Assembly (NCBI GenBank): GCA_021204025.1
Contig: JAJQAC010000033.1
Location: 1-64,000, forward strand
DNA: 64,000 nt
Source: Clostridiales bacterium
Lineage (GTDB): Bacteria > Bacillota > Clostridia > Lachnospirales > Lachnospiraceae
Direction: 5' to 3'
The first letter of the stretch is position 1, and each line of letters opens with the position of its first letter. The notes beneath the pieces were generated by a model. That model saw only the letters and a list, made by a program, of their open reading frames with translations, was not told the DNA's origin and made no database searches. A program made the translations under genes and the position numbers. Of this stretch, positions 45,467-53,557 are shown piece after piece.

Positions 45467-46285
45467 TTACACAACCCCAACCAGAGACAGAATGATAACA
45501 GCCACCATGGTAATATAAAATAAATTCTGCATTTTTACTTTCTTCACTTTCATCAGCCAGTAAAAGAACATGATGATCAGCAAACTTAACAGATTCGGGA
45601 AAATAGTCTCAATCATGTCCTGCAGCATTACACTTTCTCCATCACTAAGAAAAGACAGTTTGGTAGTAATACTCACACGATTTGCCGACAAACAGCCAAC
45701 GACAATCAATCCAAACACCGCAATTGCTTTTGTAATATCGCTGATCCCACTTTCACTGAAGAAGTTCAACGATGCTTTACCCAGATTATAGCCATTTTTA
45801 TAAAGAACATAGCCAAATGGCAGGATAATAGCCAGCAACGCTATCACGTAAAATAACGGACCGATAATACTTCCATTTTCACCGCTTATCGCAACAGTAA
45901 GAGTAATCAGAATCGGAATCAACGTTGCCTGAATCAAACTGTCTCCAATCCCGGCCACCGGTCCCATAAGTCCGGACTTGATCGCCAGTATCGTTTCCGG
46001 GTCCACATTTCCATAAATTGCCTTTTCCTCTTCCATACCCAAAACAATTCCAAAGATCAATGAACCGGCAATCGGCTCTGTATTGTACCATGTAAAGTGA
46101 CGCACTACATTTTCCTTAACCTCGTCCGCAGTATAATAAAGACGGAAGAAAGGAAGCAACCACCATGGCCAGCTTTTTCCCTGAATGTAAATAGCGTCAA
46201 CACCCGGGCAACCAAACAACAGATAGCGAATGTACAAGCGATTAATTTCTTTTTTTGTAAGGGGTGTTTTCCTCATCTCGTTCAT
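45467..46285 (-). CDS. PTS mannose-family EIID component
   Basis: This 272-residue membrane subunit has the ManZ-family features MGPVAGIGDSLIQATLIPILI and EEKAIYGNVDPETILAIKSGLMGP (shown in part), with several C-terminal helices. It forms the transport channel with EIIC, whose gene overlaps it by four bases. Confidence 0.93.
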   Translation of the reverse strand: MNEMRKTPLTKKEINRLYIRYLLFGCPGVDAIYIQGKSWPWWLLPFFRLYYTADEVKENVVRHFTWYNTEPIAGSLIFGIVLGMEEEKAIYGNVDPETILAIKSGLMGPVAGIGDSLIQATLIPILITLTVAISGENGSIIGPLFYVIALLAIILPFGYVLYKNGYNLGKASLNFFSESGISDITKAIAVFGLIVVGCLSANRVSITTKLSFLSDGESVMLQDMIETIFPNLLSLLIIMFFYWLMKVKKVKMQNLFYITMVAVIILSLVGVV

Positions 46286-47073
46286 ATAATCTCCTCCTCG
46301 TCATCAATGGCAGTCTCGCCCTTACGGGTCCGCCCCATAGTTCTATAATACAAATAAGCCACAACAACCGCGATAAAAATAATACCAGTTGTGGATAGCC
46401 CAAGATATTCGTAACAGGCAAAACCAAACAGAAAAAACACAATTCCCCATATGTCATCCACCAGGTATCCCATCAGCGCCGCCATACCAATTGCCGGAAG
46501 GAACTTTGCAACCGCTGAAAACGCAGTAATAATGCCCGCAGGAAGCAGCCCCATAACCGCATCTACCGCACCCGTTCCAAAATAAATCAGCAAAAAGCTC
46601 GGAACTCCACGCTCTAACAAATAGAAGATCGTCGGAAAGCCTACATAGAACCAGCCGAATTCTGTCCATTTTCCTTCTTTCGCTGCTTTTTCCATATAGT
46701 TTCCACATACAGCACAGAATGCCCGGACAATATAGTCCACCGATGTAAATAAAGTCGCAAGCCCTGTTGCCAGAGCAATTGCCGCTGTAGTATCAATATC
46801 TGCCGCAATCGCCAGAGCTACACACGGAAATGAAATAATTCCCATATCCATGGAACCAACACCACCAACCTGAAAATACCCAATATACACAAGCTGCATT
46901 GCACACCCGACAATAATCCCTTCTCTGACATCACCCAGAATCAATCCGCAGAGCAAACCTCCTATAAAGGGACGTTGAAATATATATTTAAGCGGATAAC
47001 CACCAATCGGTGCTGAACCGGATGCCGCAAAAGTCGTTAACAATGCAATTAAAAAACATTGAAATGCAAACAT
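46282..47073 (-). CDS. PTS mannose/sorbose-family EIIC component
   Basis: This 263-residue membrane subunit has the EIIC-Man motif PFIGGLLCGLILGDVREGII near residue 35 and about seven helices. It carries the sugar-binding site. It lies 18 bp after EIIB and overlaps EIID by four bases. Confidence 0.93.
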   Translation of the reverse strand: MFAFQCFLIALLTTFAASGSAPIGGYPLKYIFQRPFIGGLLCGLILGDVREGIIVGCAMQLVYIGYFQVGGVGSMDMGIISFPCVALAIAADIDTTAAIALATGLATLFTSVDYIVRAFCAVCGNYMEKAAKEGKWTEFGWFYVGFPTIFYLLERGVPSFLLIYFGTGAVDAVMGLLPAGIITAFSAVAKFLPAIGMAALMGYLVDDIWGIVFFLFGFACYEYLGLSTTGIIFIAVVVAYLYYRTMGRTRKGETAIDDEEEII

Positions 47074-47091
47074 ATTGATTTCCCTCCTTAT

Positions 47092-47598
47092 TTACTTTTC
47101 GTGAATACTGTCATAAGCCTTCTTTGCTTCTTCAAACGTAATATTATCAAACCTGCAGCTTGGATCGAAAACGATATCCGTACCGTGATCATAGGCAAAC
47201 CTGATTGCTGCGAACTCCTCTTCCGTGTTTCCACAGGCAGGCAAATATTTCGGAGCATTCTGCCGGATCGCCTGTTGCCCGATCGTTAAAGTGCCCTTAA
47301 AATGATATCCCATCTCGATCAGGCGTTTCACCGTCAGCGGCGTCTTAAATATCACGAAGTAATTCAACTGTGATTTTTCCGCTTTCTGCAAATCTGCAAA
47401 GCCATGTTCCACATCGCGAATATGTACCTTAATAGAACTCGGAACAACACTTGCATAAAGATTACCCATAAATTTATCCCTTGCGATCTCATCATCAATC
47501 ACAATGATACGGTTTAATGGAAATGATTTTTTTAATATCGTAACCGTCTGTCCATGAACTACCCGCATATCAACCCTGTAGTGAGTTATCATACACAT
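47092..47598 (-). CDS. PTS mannose/fructose/sorbose-family EIIB component
   Basis: This 168-residue cytosolic subunit carries the phosphorylated His in RVDMRVVHGQTV (His ~15), where most homologues read RVDDRLIHGQV. The conserved IIVIDDEIARD follows. It phosphorylates the incoming sugar. It is the first gene of the eight-gene operon, with AAAGGAG before the ATG and a promoter at 47656-47684. Confidence 0.93.
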   Translation of the reverse strand: MCMITHYRVDMRVVHGQTVTILKKSFPLNRIIVIDDEIARDKFMGNLYASVVPSSIKVHIRDVEHGFADLQKAEKSQLNYFVIFKTPLTVKRLIEMGYHFKGTLTIGQQAIRQNAPKYLPACGNTEEEFAAIRFAYDHGTDIVFDPSCRFDNITFEEAKKAYDSIHEK

Positions 47599-47627
47599 TC
47601 TCCTTTCTTTGAATAATTTGAATATTT

Positions 47628-47637
47628 TGAGCGCTCA
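47628..47637. promoter_or_regulatory. Palindrome in the PTS operon leader (candidate RpiR operator)
   Basis: TGAGCGCTCA is a perfect 10-bp palindrome about 12-21 bases after the predicted start. Near it are direct repeats of ATTCAAA. A repressor site is plausible but unproven. Confidence 0.4.
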
Positions 47638-47655
47638 TTCTGTTTCTTTGCTTCG

Positions 47656-47684
47656 ATTTTAACATAAATCTCCCTCAATATCAA
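47656..47684 (-). promoter_or_regulatory. Sigma-A promoter of the PTS operon
   Basis: Minus-strand TTGATA (47679-47684) and TAAAAT (47656-47661) are 17 bases apart. The predicted start is near 47649. Confidence 0.65.
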
Positions 47685-47826
47685 CCATTTTATTCATCGT
47701 TTTTTATTTATATTTAGAATAATTTGGTTTATTTATCTCATAAAATTCATTTTATTCATATCGTTAATTCAAAGCCATTCCTTTTATTTTCAACTCTTGA
47801 GCTGTGCTTGAAAGGGACGAATGGTC

Positions 47827-47855
47827 TTGTAATTCCTTTTCATTCCCTTTATAAT
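47827..47855 (+). promoter_or_regulatory. Sigma-A promoter of the aldose epimerase gene
   Basis: TTGTAA (47827-47832) and a consensus TATAAT (47850-47855) are 17 bases apart, about 33 bases before the start codon's leader end. Confidence 0.7.
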
Positions 47856-47894
47856 GGATATAAAGAGCAAATGCTAAATGACGGGAGGTTTTAC

Positions 47895-48779
47895 ATGAGA
47901 TACGTAATTGAAAATGACATTCTGCGCGCAGAGATTGATTCTTTCGGAGCCGAGCTGAAATCGGTGCGCAGAAAAGAGAACGACCGTGAGTATATGTGGT
48001 ATGCGGACAAAAAATACTGGGGCCGCACTTCACCGGTACTCTTCCCCTTTGTGGGAAGCCTGAAAAACAAAGAGTACATCTATCAGGGGCAGCACTACCC
48101 GATGGGGCAGCATGGCTTTGCTCGCGACATGGAGCATACGTTAACCTCTCAAACCGACCACGAGATCTGGTTTGAGCTGGTTTCCACGCAGGAGACGCTG
48201 GCAAAATATCCCTTCGCTTTCATTCTCCGCATCGGATATGCCCTTGACGGGGCCGAACTCAAAGTCATGTGGAAAGTTGAGAATCCCGCTGATCAGACGA
48301 TGTATTTTTCCATCGGCGCTCATCCTGCTTTTCTCTGCCCGGTTCACGGAGAAAGCAGCAAAGCCGGATATCGCCTGTACTTTGGCGGCGTCGATGAGAT
48401 CCACCATCACGGCAATACCGTTGATACCGGTCTGGCCATTAAGACAGAGGATATCGTGATCCCGCTTGCTGACCACCGCGTATCCATCACGGAAGATTTC
48501 TTTGACCGCTGCACCTATATGATCGAGGGGGCGCAGACCGGCGAGGTCGGTCTCGAAGATCCCGAAGGCAATCGCATCATCACGATGACTTTTGACACTC
48601 CACTCTTTGCCATCTGGTCCCCCGAAGGCAAAAACGCGCCTTTCCTCTGTATCGAACCGTGGTACGGCCGCTGTGACGCCACCGACTTTGACGGTACTCT
48701 GGAGGAACGCGATTATACCAATGTTCTCAAAGCAGGCGAAACCTTCAGCGCAGCGTATACGATTCGCTATGAAGAATAA
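47895..48779 (+). CDS. Aldose 1-epimerase family protein
   Basis: This 294-residue galactose mutarotase-like protein (LacX/YeaD-like branch) starts MRYVIENDILRAEIDSFGAE. Family motifs are PVLFPFVGSLKN, GQHGFARDM and FSIGAHPAF (His of the active site), with IWSPEGKNAPFLCIEPWYG near the C terminus. It interconverts anomers of an aldose or sugar phosphate. The frame continues to 47724 but crosses the promoter; GGGAGG lies 7-8 bases before ATG 47895. It is divergent from the PTS operon. Confidence 0.9.
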   Translation: MRYVIENDILRAEIDSFGAELKSVRRKENDREYMWYADKKYWGRTSPVLFPFVGSLKNKEYIYQGQHYPMGQHGFARDMEHTLTSQTDHEIWFELVSTQETLAKYPFAFILRIGYALDGAELKVMWKVENPADQTMYFSIGAHPAFLCPVHGESSKAGYRLYFGGVDEIHHHGNTVDTGLAIKTEDIVIPLADHRVSITEDFFDRCTYMIEGAQTGEVGLEDPEGNRIITMTFDTPLFAIWSPEGKNAPFLCIEPWYGRCDATDFDGTLEERDYTNVLKAGETFSAAYTIRYEE

Positions 48780-48795
48780 GTAAAACCTGCAAAAA

Positions 48796-48835
48796 GCCCG
48801 AAGCCAGATGTACGTGAAAGTACCTGGCTTCGGGC
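48796..48835 (+). terminator. Terminator of the aldose epimerase gene
   Basis: GCCCGAAGCCAG and CTGGCTTCGGGC form a perfect 12-bp stem, with a small inner GTAC/GTAC stem, followed by GTTTTTGC. Confidence 0.92.
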
Positions 48836-48994
48836 GTTTTTGCGTGCTTACGCAGAACTATATTTATGGAAACCTGCCAGCGCAAACCCCATAATCGGAT
48901 GAGCAGGGCTTACGCCCCCTTTTATCGGCAATTGCTGACACAACTTCCGATAAGTTATATTATATACACCAATAAAGTAATCTCCGCAAGGAAA

Positions 48995-50086
48995 TCACCA
49001 GTTCTCCTTCAGAAATTCCACCATATCTGCCGCTTTCGGCGGGCACCCTTTCAGCGTCTTTGCAAAACACGACGTACACTGCCCGACACCGATCTCCCCG
49101 CTCTGTCCTTTATACCCCTGACCGATCGCGATCTGCGGACGGCCTTTGTGGAGCATCCCCGCGTCGTTTGCCCGATCGAGCGCATAAATCAGAGCGCCGT
49201 AACAGGCACTGCAGGCATCCTTCGGCGCGGTATAAGCGGCCAGATTCTGCACCCGGCGCGACATGCGGAATTTTGCGCCCGCCTCCGTAGGCTGGTTCAG
49301 GTAGATCAGATTGGCGTGTTCCACGTCGGTGCTGCCAACACCCAGCTGCTCCGCCATGCGGATATAGGGAATATCGTCCACCGAATATCCCATGCAGTCG
49401 CAGACAAAGGCATCGCAGAGCACCGGATCCTTGAAGCCCAGGATGCGGTTCATCACGACAGGGTTTCCGCCTTCCTCAAAATCCAGATCTCCGCAGATAT
49501 TATCAACCAGAATAAAATCGTTGCGCGCGATCGTATTCAGATGCGCAATCGGCTTGTGCAGGCCCAGTGTATGGAAACGGCGCTTCTCCGAATTCGGAAT
49601 AATTCCCTTATTATTTTTCAGCGCACAGGTAACTGTTGTCTGACAGTGGCCTTTTAACACCGGCATATTGATCATATACTCGACGGCACGCGCCTGGTCA
49701 CAGAGTTTGATCCTCATACCCTTCGCCTCGTATTCTTTGTAAGAATCGCGCTGAAGATCCACAAAGGGGACGTTATATTTTTTGCACACTCTGTCGTAGC
49801 CGGCGGCACGGAACGCTGACCCGGTCCGGTCTCCCACCCAGGATCCCTCCATAATCGTGATATCATGAAAACCATGCTCCTGCAGATACTCGACAGTGCC
49901 GGCCAGAAGCTCGCTGTGCGTGGTCGCCCCGCTCGAGGGTTCGCGCGCCGTCACGAGATTGGGCTTCATCGCGATCTTTTTATCCTTTGACCCGATGTCT
50001 CCGGCCAGATCGACCTTTTCCAGAAGGCGTTTTGTCATTTCCTTATAATCCGTTCCGTGAATCAGATAAATATCATTTTTATTCAT
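48995..50086 (-). CDS. DUF362-domain protein with C-terminal Cys cluster
   Basis: This ~363-residue cytoplasmic protein has DUF362 features: AMKPNLVTAREPSSGATTHSE, then MPVLKGHCQTTVTCALKNNKG (shown in part: VLKGHCQTTVTCALKN). Near the C terminus are cysteines in KDACSACYGAL and GVGQCTSCFAKTLKGCPP, which could bind an Fe-S cluster. Function of the family is unsettled; some members are ferredoxin-like fusions. GGAGG precedes ATG 50086, so the frame's upstream ATG (50113) is rejected. It is monocistronic behind a repeat-rich region. Confidence 0.8.
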   Translation of the reverse strand: MNKNDIYLIHGTDYKEMTKRLLEKVDLAGDIGSKDKKIAMKPNLVTAREPSSGATTHSELLAGTVEYLQEHGFHDITIMEGSWVGDRTGSAFRAAGYDRVCKKYNVPFVDLQRDSYKEYEAKGMRIKLCDQARAVEYMINMPVLKGHCQTTVTCALKNNKGIIPNSEKRRFHTLGLHKPIAHLNTIARNDFILVDNICGDLDFEEGGNPVVMNRILGFKDPVLCDAFVCDCMGYSVDDIPYIRMAEQLGVGSTDVEHANLIYLNQPTEAGAKFRMSRRVQNLAAYTAPKDACSACYGALIYALDRANDAGMLHKGRPQIAIGQGYKGQSGEIGVGQCTSCFAKTLKGCPPKAADMVEFLKENW

Positions 50087-50182
50087 AACACATCCTCCAA
50101 TATTTCTTCGCATCCAGTATGACGAACCGACTTCTGCAGCACGAAAAACCGCCCCTTATCCGTAAGCCATCAGAAGCCATCC

Positions 50183-50210
50183 GTTCCTGAGAGGAAAGAA
50201 TATCCTCTAC
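50183..50210 (+). repeat. Family C remnant, copy C4
   Basis: GTTCCTGAGAGGAAAGAATA then TCCTCTAC keeps one arm and loop of the short C form; the end of the second arm has decayed. It lies ~100 bases upstream of the DUF362 start. Confidence 0.45.
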
Positions 50211-50262
50211 GGCATAGTATAAACGAAGCACGATGAGATTTTCAATAGCATATACACAAAAA

Positions 50263-50283
50263 GAATCCTGCAAAGCAGGATTC
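50263..50283 (-). terminator. Second terminator in the ECF/DUF362 intergenic region
   Basis: GAATCCTGC and GCAGGATTC form a perfect 9-bp stem with a 3-base loop, followed on the minus strand by TTTTTGTG. No coding gene ends just before it, so it may end a non-coding transcript that includes D1 and B2. Confidence 0.75.
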
Positions 50284-50296
50284 TCCGCCTGCGGTG

Positions 50297-50349
50297 GTTG
50301 CTGTGTGCCAGTGGCACACGTTTAGCAACGACCGAAGCGGAGCGTAGAC
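50297..50349 (+). repeat. Family B palindromic repeat, copy B2
   Basis: GTTGCTGTGTGCCAGTGGCA, CACGTTTAGCAACGACCGAA and GCGGAGCGTAGA match copy B1 with the middle missing. TGTGCCA-G-TGGCACA is a perfect inner palindrome and GTTGCT/AGCAAC the outer one. Confidence 0.65.
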
Positions 50350-50361
50350 GCTTTAGCGACA

Positions 50362-50437
50362 TATTTCCACTCCGCCGCAGTGCGATCCTGCCCGGAGGGC
50401 TTTTTGTCCCATAGGATGTATTTTCCTATGGACAAAA
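50362..50437 (-). repeat. Family D repeat, copy D1
   Basis: On the minus strand the core is TAGGAAAATACATCCTATGG inside a stem of TTTGTCC/GGACAAA, followed by GCCCTCCGGGCAGGATCGC and GCGGCGGAGTGGAAATA. D2 at 55817 aligns along the whole length. It directly follows the ECF S-component terminator. Confidence 0.6.
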
Positions 50438-50439
50438 TT

Positions 50440-50469
50440 GCACCTGAGAAAATCTGTCTTCTCAGGTGC
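50440..50469 (-). terminator. Terminator of the ECF S-component gene
   Basis: GCACCTGAGAA and TTCTCAGGTGC form a perfect 11-bp stem, followed by AATTTTG on the minus strand. Confidence 0.8.
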
Positions 50470-50533
50470 AACTGCACTTTTTTCAAAAATTCATTCTTTT
50501 CATTCATTTGAAACCGACGCGCCGGACAACTCC

Positions 50534-51163
50534 TCACCGTATCATTTCAAACAGTCCCGATCTCTTCAGCACGCTCCTCAACGGCATATAAACCACCACA
50601 GCGGCTATCGTCGAGATTACGGCATTGATGGAGGTAGACGCGACATTCCATGCCAGTACCAGCTCCGCCACGGGTTTCCCCATGATCAGCAGCTTATAAT
50701 AATACCCCACCAGCGGGTCAAAGATTACATTAAACAACAGCCCGCATACCGAAGCCGCCAGTACATAACGGTAAATATGTCCTTTATCAGTGCTGTCATT
50801 GATCCTGCCCAGTCTGTGGGCAACGAAACCGGTAATCAGCCCGATGCACAACTTCAGGATAAAGGTCTTAGGCGCATACGCCACGTAAACCGGGTCAAAG
50901 AGATCCCCGATCGACATGCCGATGGCTCCGCCCAGACCGCCGTAAAAGCCGCCCAGGAGCAATGCTCCCAGCACGCAGACCGCATTGCCCAGATGGATGG
51001 AAGTAGCATCTCCTCCCGGCAGAGTGATCTTTACCTGAAGGAAGGTAAAGACAACATAAGATAATGCCGCAAACAACCCTGTCAATGCAAGTTTATAAAC
51101 ATAACGGTCCGAACCCGCTCTTCCTCCTGCTGCTACTTTATGATTTGCATTCATTCTGCACAC
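50534..51163 (-). CDS. ECF transporter S-component (vitamin uptake, ligand unknown)
   Basis: This ~209-residue membrane protein has six predicted helices and the S-component motif IHLGNAVCVLGALLLGGFYG near residue 75. A second typical segment is YAPKTFILKLCIGLITGFVA. It would bind a vitamin or precursor and pair with a shared EcfAAT module encoded elsewhere. Residues before ~25 are hydrophilic, and the start could be ATG 51154 (GAGGAGTG lies ahead of both). A folded leader precedes it (51199-51252), but no known riboswitch was recognised. Confidence 0.85.
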   Translation of the reverse strand: MCRMNANHKVAAGGRAGSDRYVYKLALTGLFAALSYVVFTFLQVKITLPGGDATSIHLGNAVCVLGALLLGGFYGGLGGAIGMSIGDLFDPVYVAYAPKTFILKLCIGLITGFVAHRLGRINDSTDKGHIYRYVLAASVCGLLFNVIFDPLVGYYYKLLIMGKPVAELVLAWNVASTSINAVISTIAAVVVYMPLRSVLKRSGLFEMIR

Positions 51164-51198
51164 TCCTCGCTTTCCTGTACGTTACAAAATTTCCCGTA

Positions 51199-51252
51199 CA
51201 CTCCATTTATTTCATCCCGGCCGGATGCTGGAGTAATCGTAGCACCGGAGTG
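51199..51252 (-). promoter_or_regulatory. Folded leader before the ECF S-component
   Basis: On the minus strand CACTCC pairs with GGAGTG to close a 54-base domain. Inside, GGTGCT pairs with AGCATC. There is no T-tract, so it is not an evident terminator. It might be a ligand-binding leader; no TPP, FMN or preQ1 consensus was found. Confidence 0.35.
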
Positions 51253-51286
51253 GCTTGTTATAAATATCCAGTTTAAATTATTTTAA

Positions 51287-53422
51287 TCAGTCCAGTTTAA
51301 GTGCTTCTTCAATGTCTGCCAATGCGGCCGGCTTCTCCAATGCTTCATTCACTATGCCATTATCCAGATACCATGGAACATTCTCATCCAGATTGCCGGA
51401 AATCAGCAATATCTTACCGGTATATCCCAGACTCCTTAAAATCCCGGAAAACTCCAGTCCATTCATCATTTCCATGATGTAATCTGTAATCACGACATCC
51501 CATTTCGTTATATCCTGGCGCATCCTGGACAAAGCCTCCTCCGGGCGGGTAAAGACTTCGCAATGCCGGCAGACCGAATGCAGGGATTTTCCGTAAGCGG
51601 CCGCCGTTTTACTGTCATCATCCAGAACCAATACAGTGCAATTCTCCAGATAATGTCTCCCCGGTCGATCCGATTTCTCTCCGGATATAGGAAACAGCGG
51701 CAGAAGTACGTCAAACCTGGTACCTTTTCCCTCAACGGAAACTACATTAATATCCCCCGATGCCTTATGAATCAGATCCTGCACCACGGACAAACCTAGT
51801 CCCGTACCTTCTCCCTGTCTTTTTGTTGTAAAAAACGGAGTGAATATCCGCTTCAATACCTCCTCAGACATACCCAGTCCATCATCAGCTACCGTAAACG
51901 CATACTTAACGGAGTCGCCATCTCTCAGCAGTGTCCCCTTTACTGTGAGACAGCCACCAGTCTTTTCCATAGCCTGAATGGCATTATTGCACAGATTAAC
52001 AATAATCTGATTCACCATACCGGCACTTCCCATCAGTCCGTAGCCTTCGTCTGATTCCAGATGCTGTTCCAGCCGAATCCCCACAGGTAAGGTCTGATCC
52101 AGCATTGTCAGACTCCGTTCAATCTCCTCTACCACATGTAACACGGTATTCTTTCCGCTCCCTTTGCCACTGTGGCCATATCGTGATAATTCTCCCGTCA
52201 GTCCTTTCGCCTTTTCTGCTGCGCTTACTATTTCCCTGACCAGCGCCCGATTTTCCTCGCTGATCTCCTCATCGCCCGCCAGAATATCTCCATAGAGAAT
52301 AATCGGTGTCAGGAAATTATTAAATTCATGAGAAATCCGGCTTGTCATAATACCAAGTGTCTGAATCTTATCCTGATGACGGATCTGTTCTTCCCTTTTA
52401 TGAAGCTCCTCCCAGGTGGCGTTCATCTCAGTCAGATGCTTCATCTCCAGTTCCATGGTTCTGCTTTTTTGCATATTCCGGAGACTGAAGCCGGCCAGCC
52501 CGCCAAATCCGGCAAAAATCACCAGCGACGTAAACAGGACATACCACTGAGCGTCCGAAATCGGCTGCTGCAGTTCCCCATAATCCAGTGTGCAGTTCAC
52601 AATCCAGATTTCCCTGCCAATCTGCTCCTGAATATAGGCAACCACTTTTTTCGTGCTTACCGGTTCCTTCTCATCATCCCACCAGTAGCTTTCCAGGATT
52701 CTGCTCCCGCTCGGATTTTGCCGCTGTTCTGCCACCCATACTTCCAGATCCTCCAGATTCAGATCATACTCACTGTATTGCTGTCTCCTGCTGCCTTCTA
52801 CCGCGTCCAGACCAATCTGAGACTTAGAGCCATGCATCAGAATCATCCCGTCATAGGTCTTTACCATGGAATAACCATATGCGCCAATCTGAATCGGCTG
52901 GACGATCTGTTCGTAAACCCGTTCCGTTTCAATCACAGCGGTCAGCCATACCTGCCGCTCGTCTATCAGCAACCGTTTTGCCAGAAGCTCGATAAAATGC
53001 CCCTCCTCTATGAGAATCGGCGGCAACAGCAGGGCTCCCTGTTCCCACGCTTCTTGATCTGCACACTGTTCCAGAAGCCATTCCGCCAGCCCGGCATACT
53101 CCGTTCCCCTGCTCCACAGCAGATTTCCGTCTGGCTCTATTACATTCACAGAAGAAATTGCGGGATACCGCTGCAGATATTCCTCTACACGTTCTAAATC
53201 TGCCTCGCTCTGAAATAACAGATCAAAATTATTAATCTGGCCGTCATAATAATCTTTCAGGCTGTCTCCCACTACCTTTGCCGTGGTTAGCAAATGATTT
53301 TCCTGCTGTCCCAGCAAATGATCCCGGAAATTTCGAAAAATCAAAAGATTGCAAACCAGCAGCACAACTATGGCCACCACCGCGATCCCGATTATCCTGA
53401 GCTCTGATCGTCTTTTCTTCAT
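51287..53422 (-). CDS. Hybrid sensor histidine kinase with C-terminal receiver domain
   Basis: This 711-residue protein has a first membrane helix at ~9-28, a ~265-residue extracellular sensor (Cache-like size), and a second helix near 295-315. A HisKA box follows (TSRISHEFNNFLTPIILY, phosphoacceptor His ~365), then an ATPase domain (N box NLCNNAIQAMEK; G boxes DDGLGMSEE and GEGTGLGLSV). The C-terminal receiver (~595-711) has VLDDDSK, Asp in VVITDYIME and Lys in EKPA. No Hpt domain is present. It belongs with the OmpR-type regulator upstream; repeat A3 lies between them. The nearby CitMHS carrier is a possible target. Confidence 0.92.
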   Translation of the reverse strand: MKKRRSELRIIGIAVVAIVVLLVCNLLIFRNFRDHLLGQQENHLLTTAKVVGDSLKDYYDGQINNFDLLFQSEADLERVEEYLQRYPAISSVNVIEPDGNLLWSRGTEYAGLAEWLLEQCADQEAWEQGALLLPPILIEEGHFIELLAKRLLIDERQVWLTAVIETERVYEQIVQPIQIGAYGYSMVKTYDGMILMHGSKSQIGLDAVEGSRRQQYSEYDLNLEDLEVWVAEQRQNPSGSRILESYWWDDEKEPVSTKKVVAYIQEQIGREIWIVNCTLDYGELQQPISDAQWYVLFTSLVIFAGFGGLAGFSLRNMQKSRTMELEMKHLTEMNATWEELHKREEQIRHQDKIQTLGIMTSRISHEFNNFLTPIILYGDILAGDEEISEENRALVREIVSAAEKAKGLTGELSRYGHSGKGSGKNTVLHVVEEIERSLTMLDQTLPVGIRLEQHLESDEGYGLMGSAGMVNQIIVNLCNNAIQAMEKTGGCLTVKGTLLRDGDSVKYAFTVADDGLGMSEEVLKRIFTPFFTTKRQGEGTGLGLSVVQDLIHKASGDINVVSVEGKGTRFDVLLPLFPISGEKSDRPGRHYLENCTVLVLDDDSKTAAAYGKSLHSVCRHCEVFTRPEEALSRMRQDITKWDVVITDYIMEMMNGLEFSGILRSLGYTGKILLISGNLDENVPWYLDNGIVNEALEKPAALADIEEALKLD

Positions 53423-53450
53423 TCACGTTTCCTCATTTTTATTTTAGAGT

Positions 53451-53544
53451 GTGATCGAGTAGGAGGCGGCTTTTTCGCCTCATACTCGCTGCGCCTGGCG
53501 GATGCAGCGTCAGCTGCAAAATTTCCATATTCGCCCGTGCGCAT
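53451..53544 (+). repeat. Family A repeat, copy A3
   Basis: It starts GTGATCGAGTAGGAGGCGGC and ends GTGCGCAT. Stem 2 is TGCAGC/GCTGCA, a compensated change from TGCGGC/GCCGCA in A2. The outer stem is GGCGGAT/ATTCGCC. It follows the response-regulator terminator. Confidence 0.75.
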
Positions 53545-53557
53545 AAAAATGCAGTAA

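Noticed and set aside
47764-48204. 146-codon minus-strand frame over the aldose epimerase promoter
   Set aside because: It covers a consensus promoter and the 5' part of a well-supported gene on the other strand.
50322-50537. 71-codon minus-strand frame after the ECF S-component
   Set aside because: It is translated through the terminator, D1 and B2. Similarity to the D2 translation is explained by the DNA repeat.
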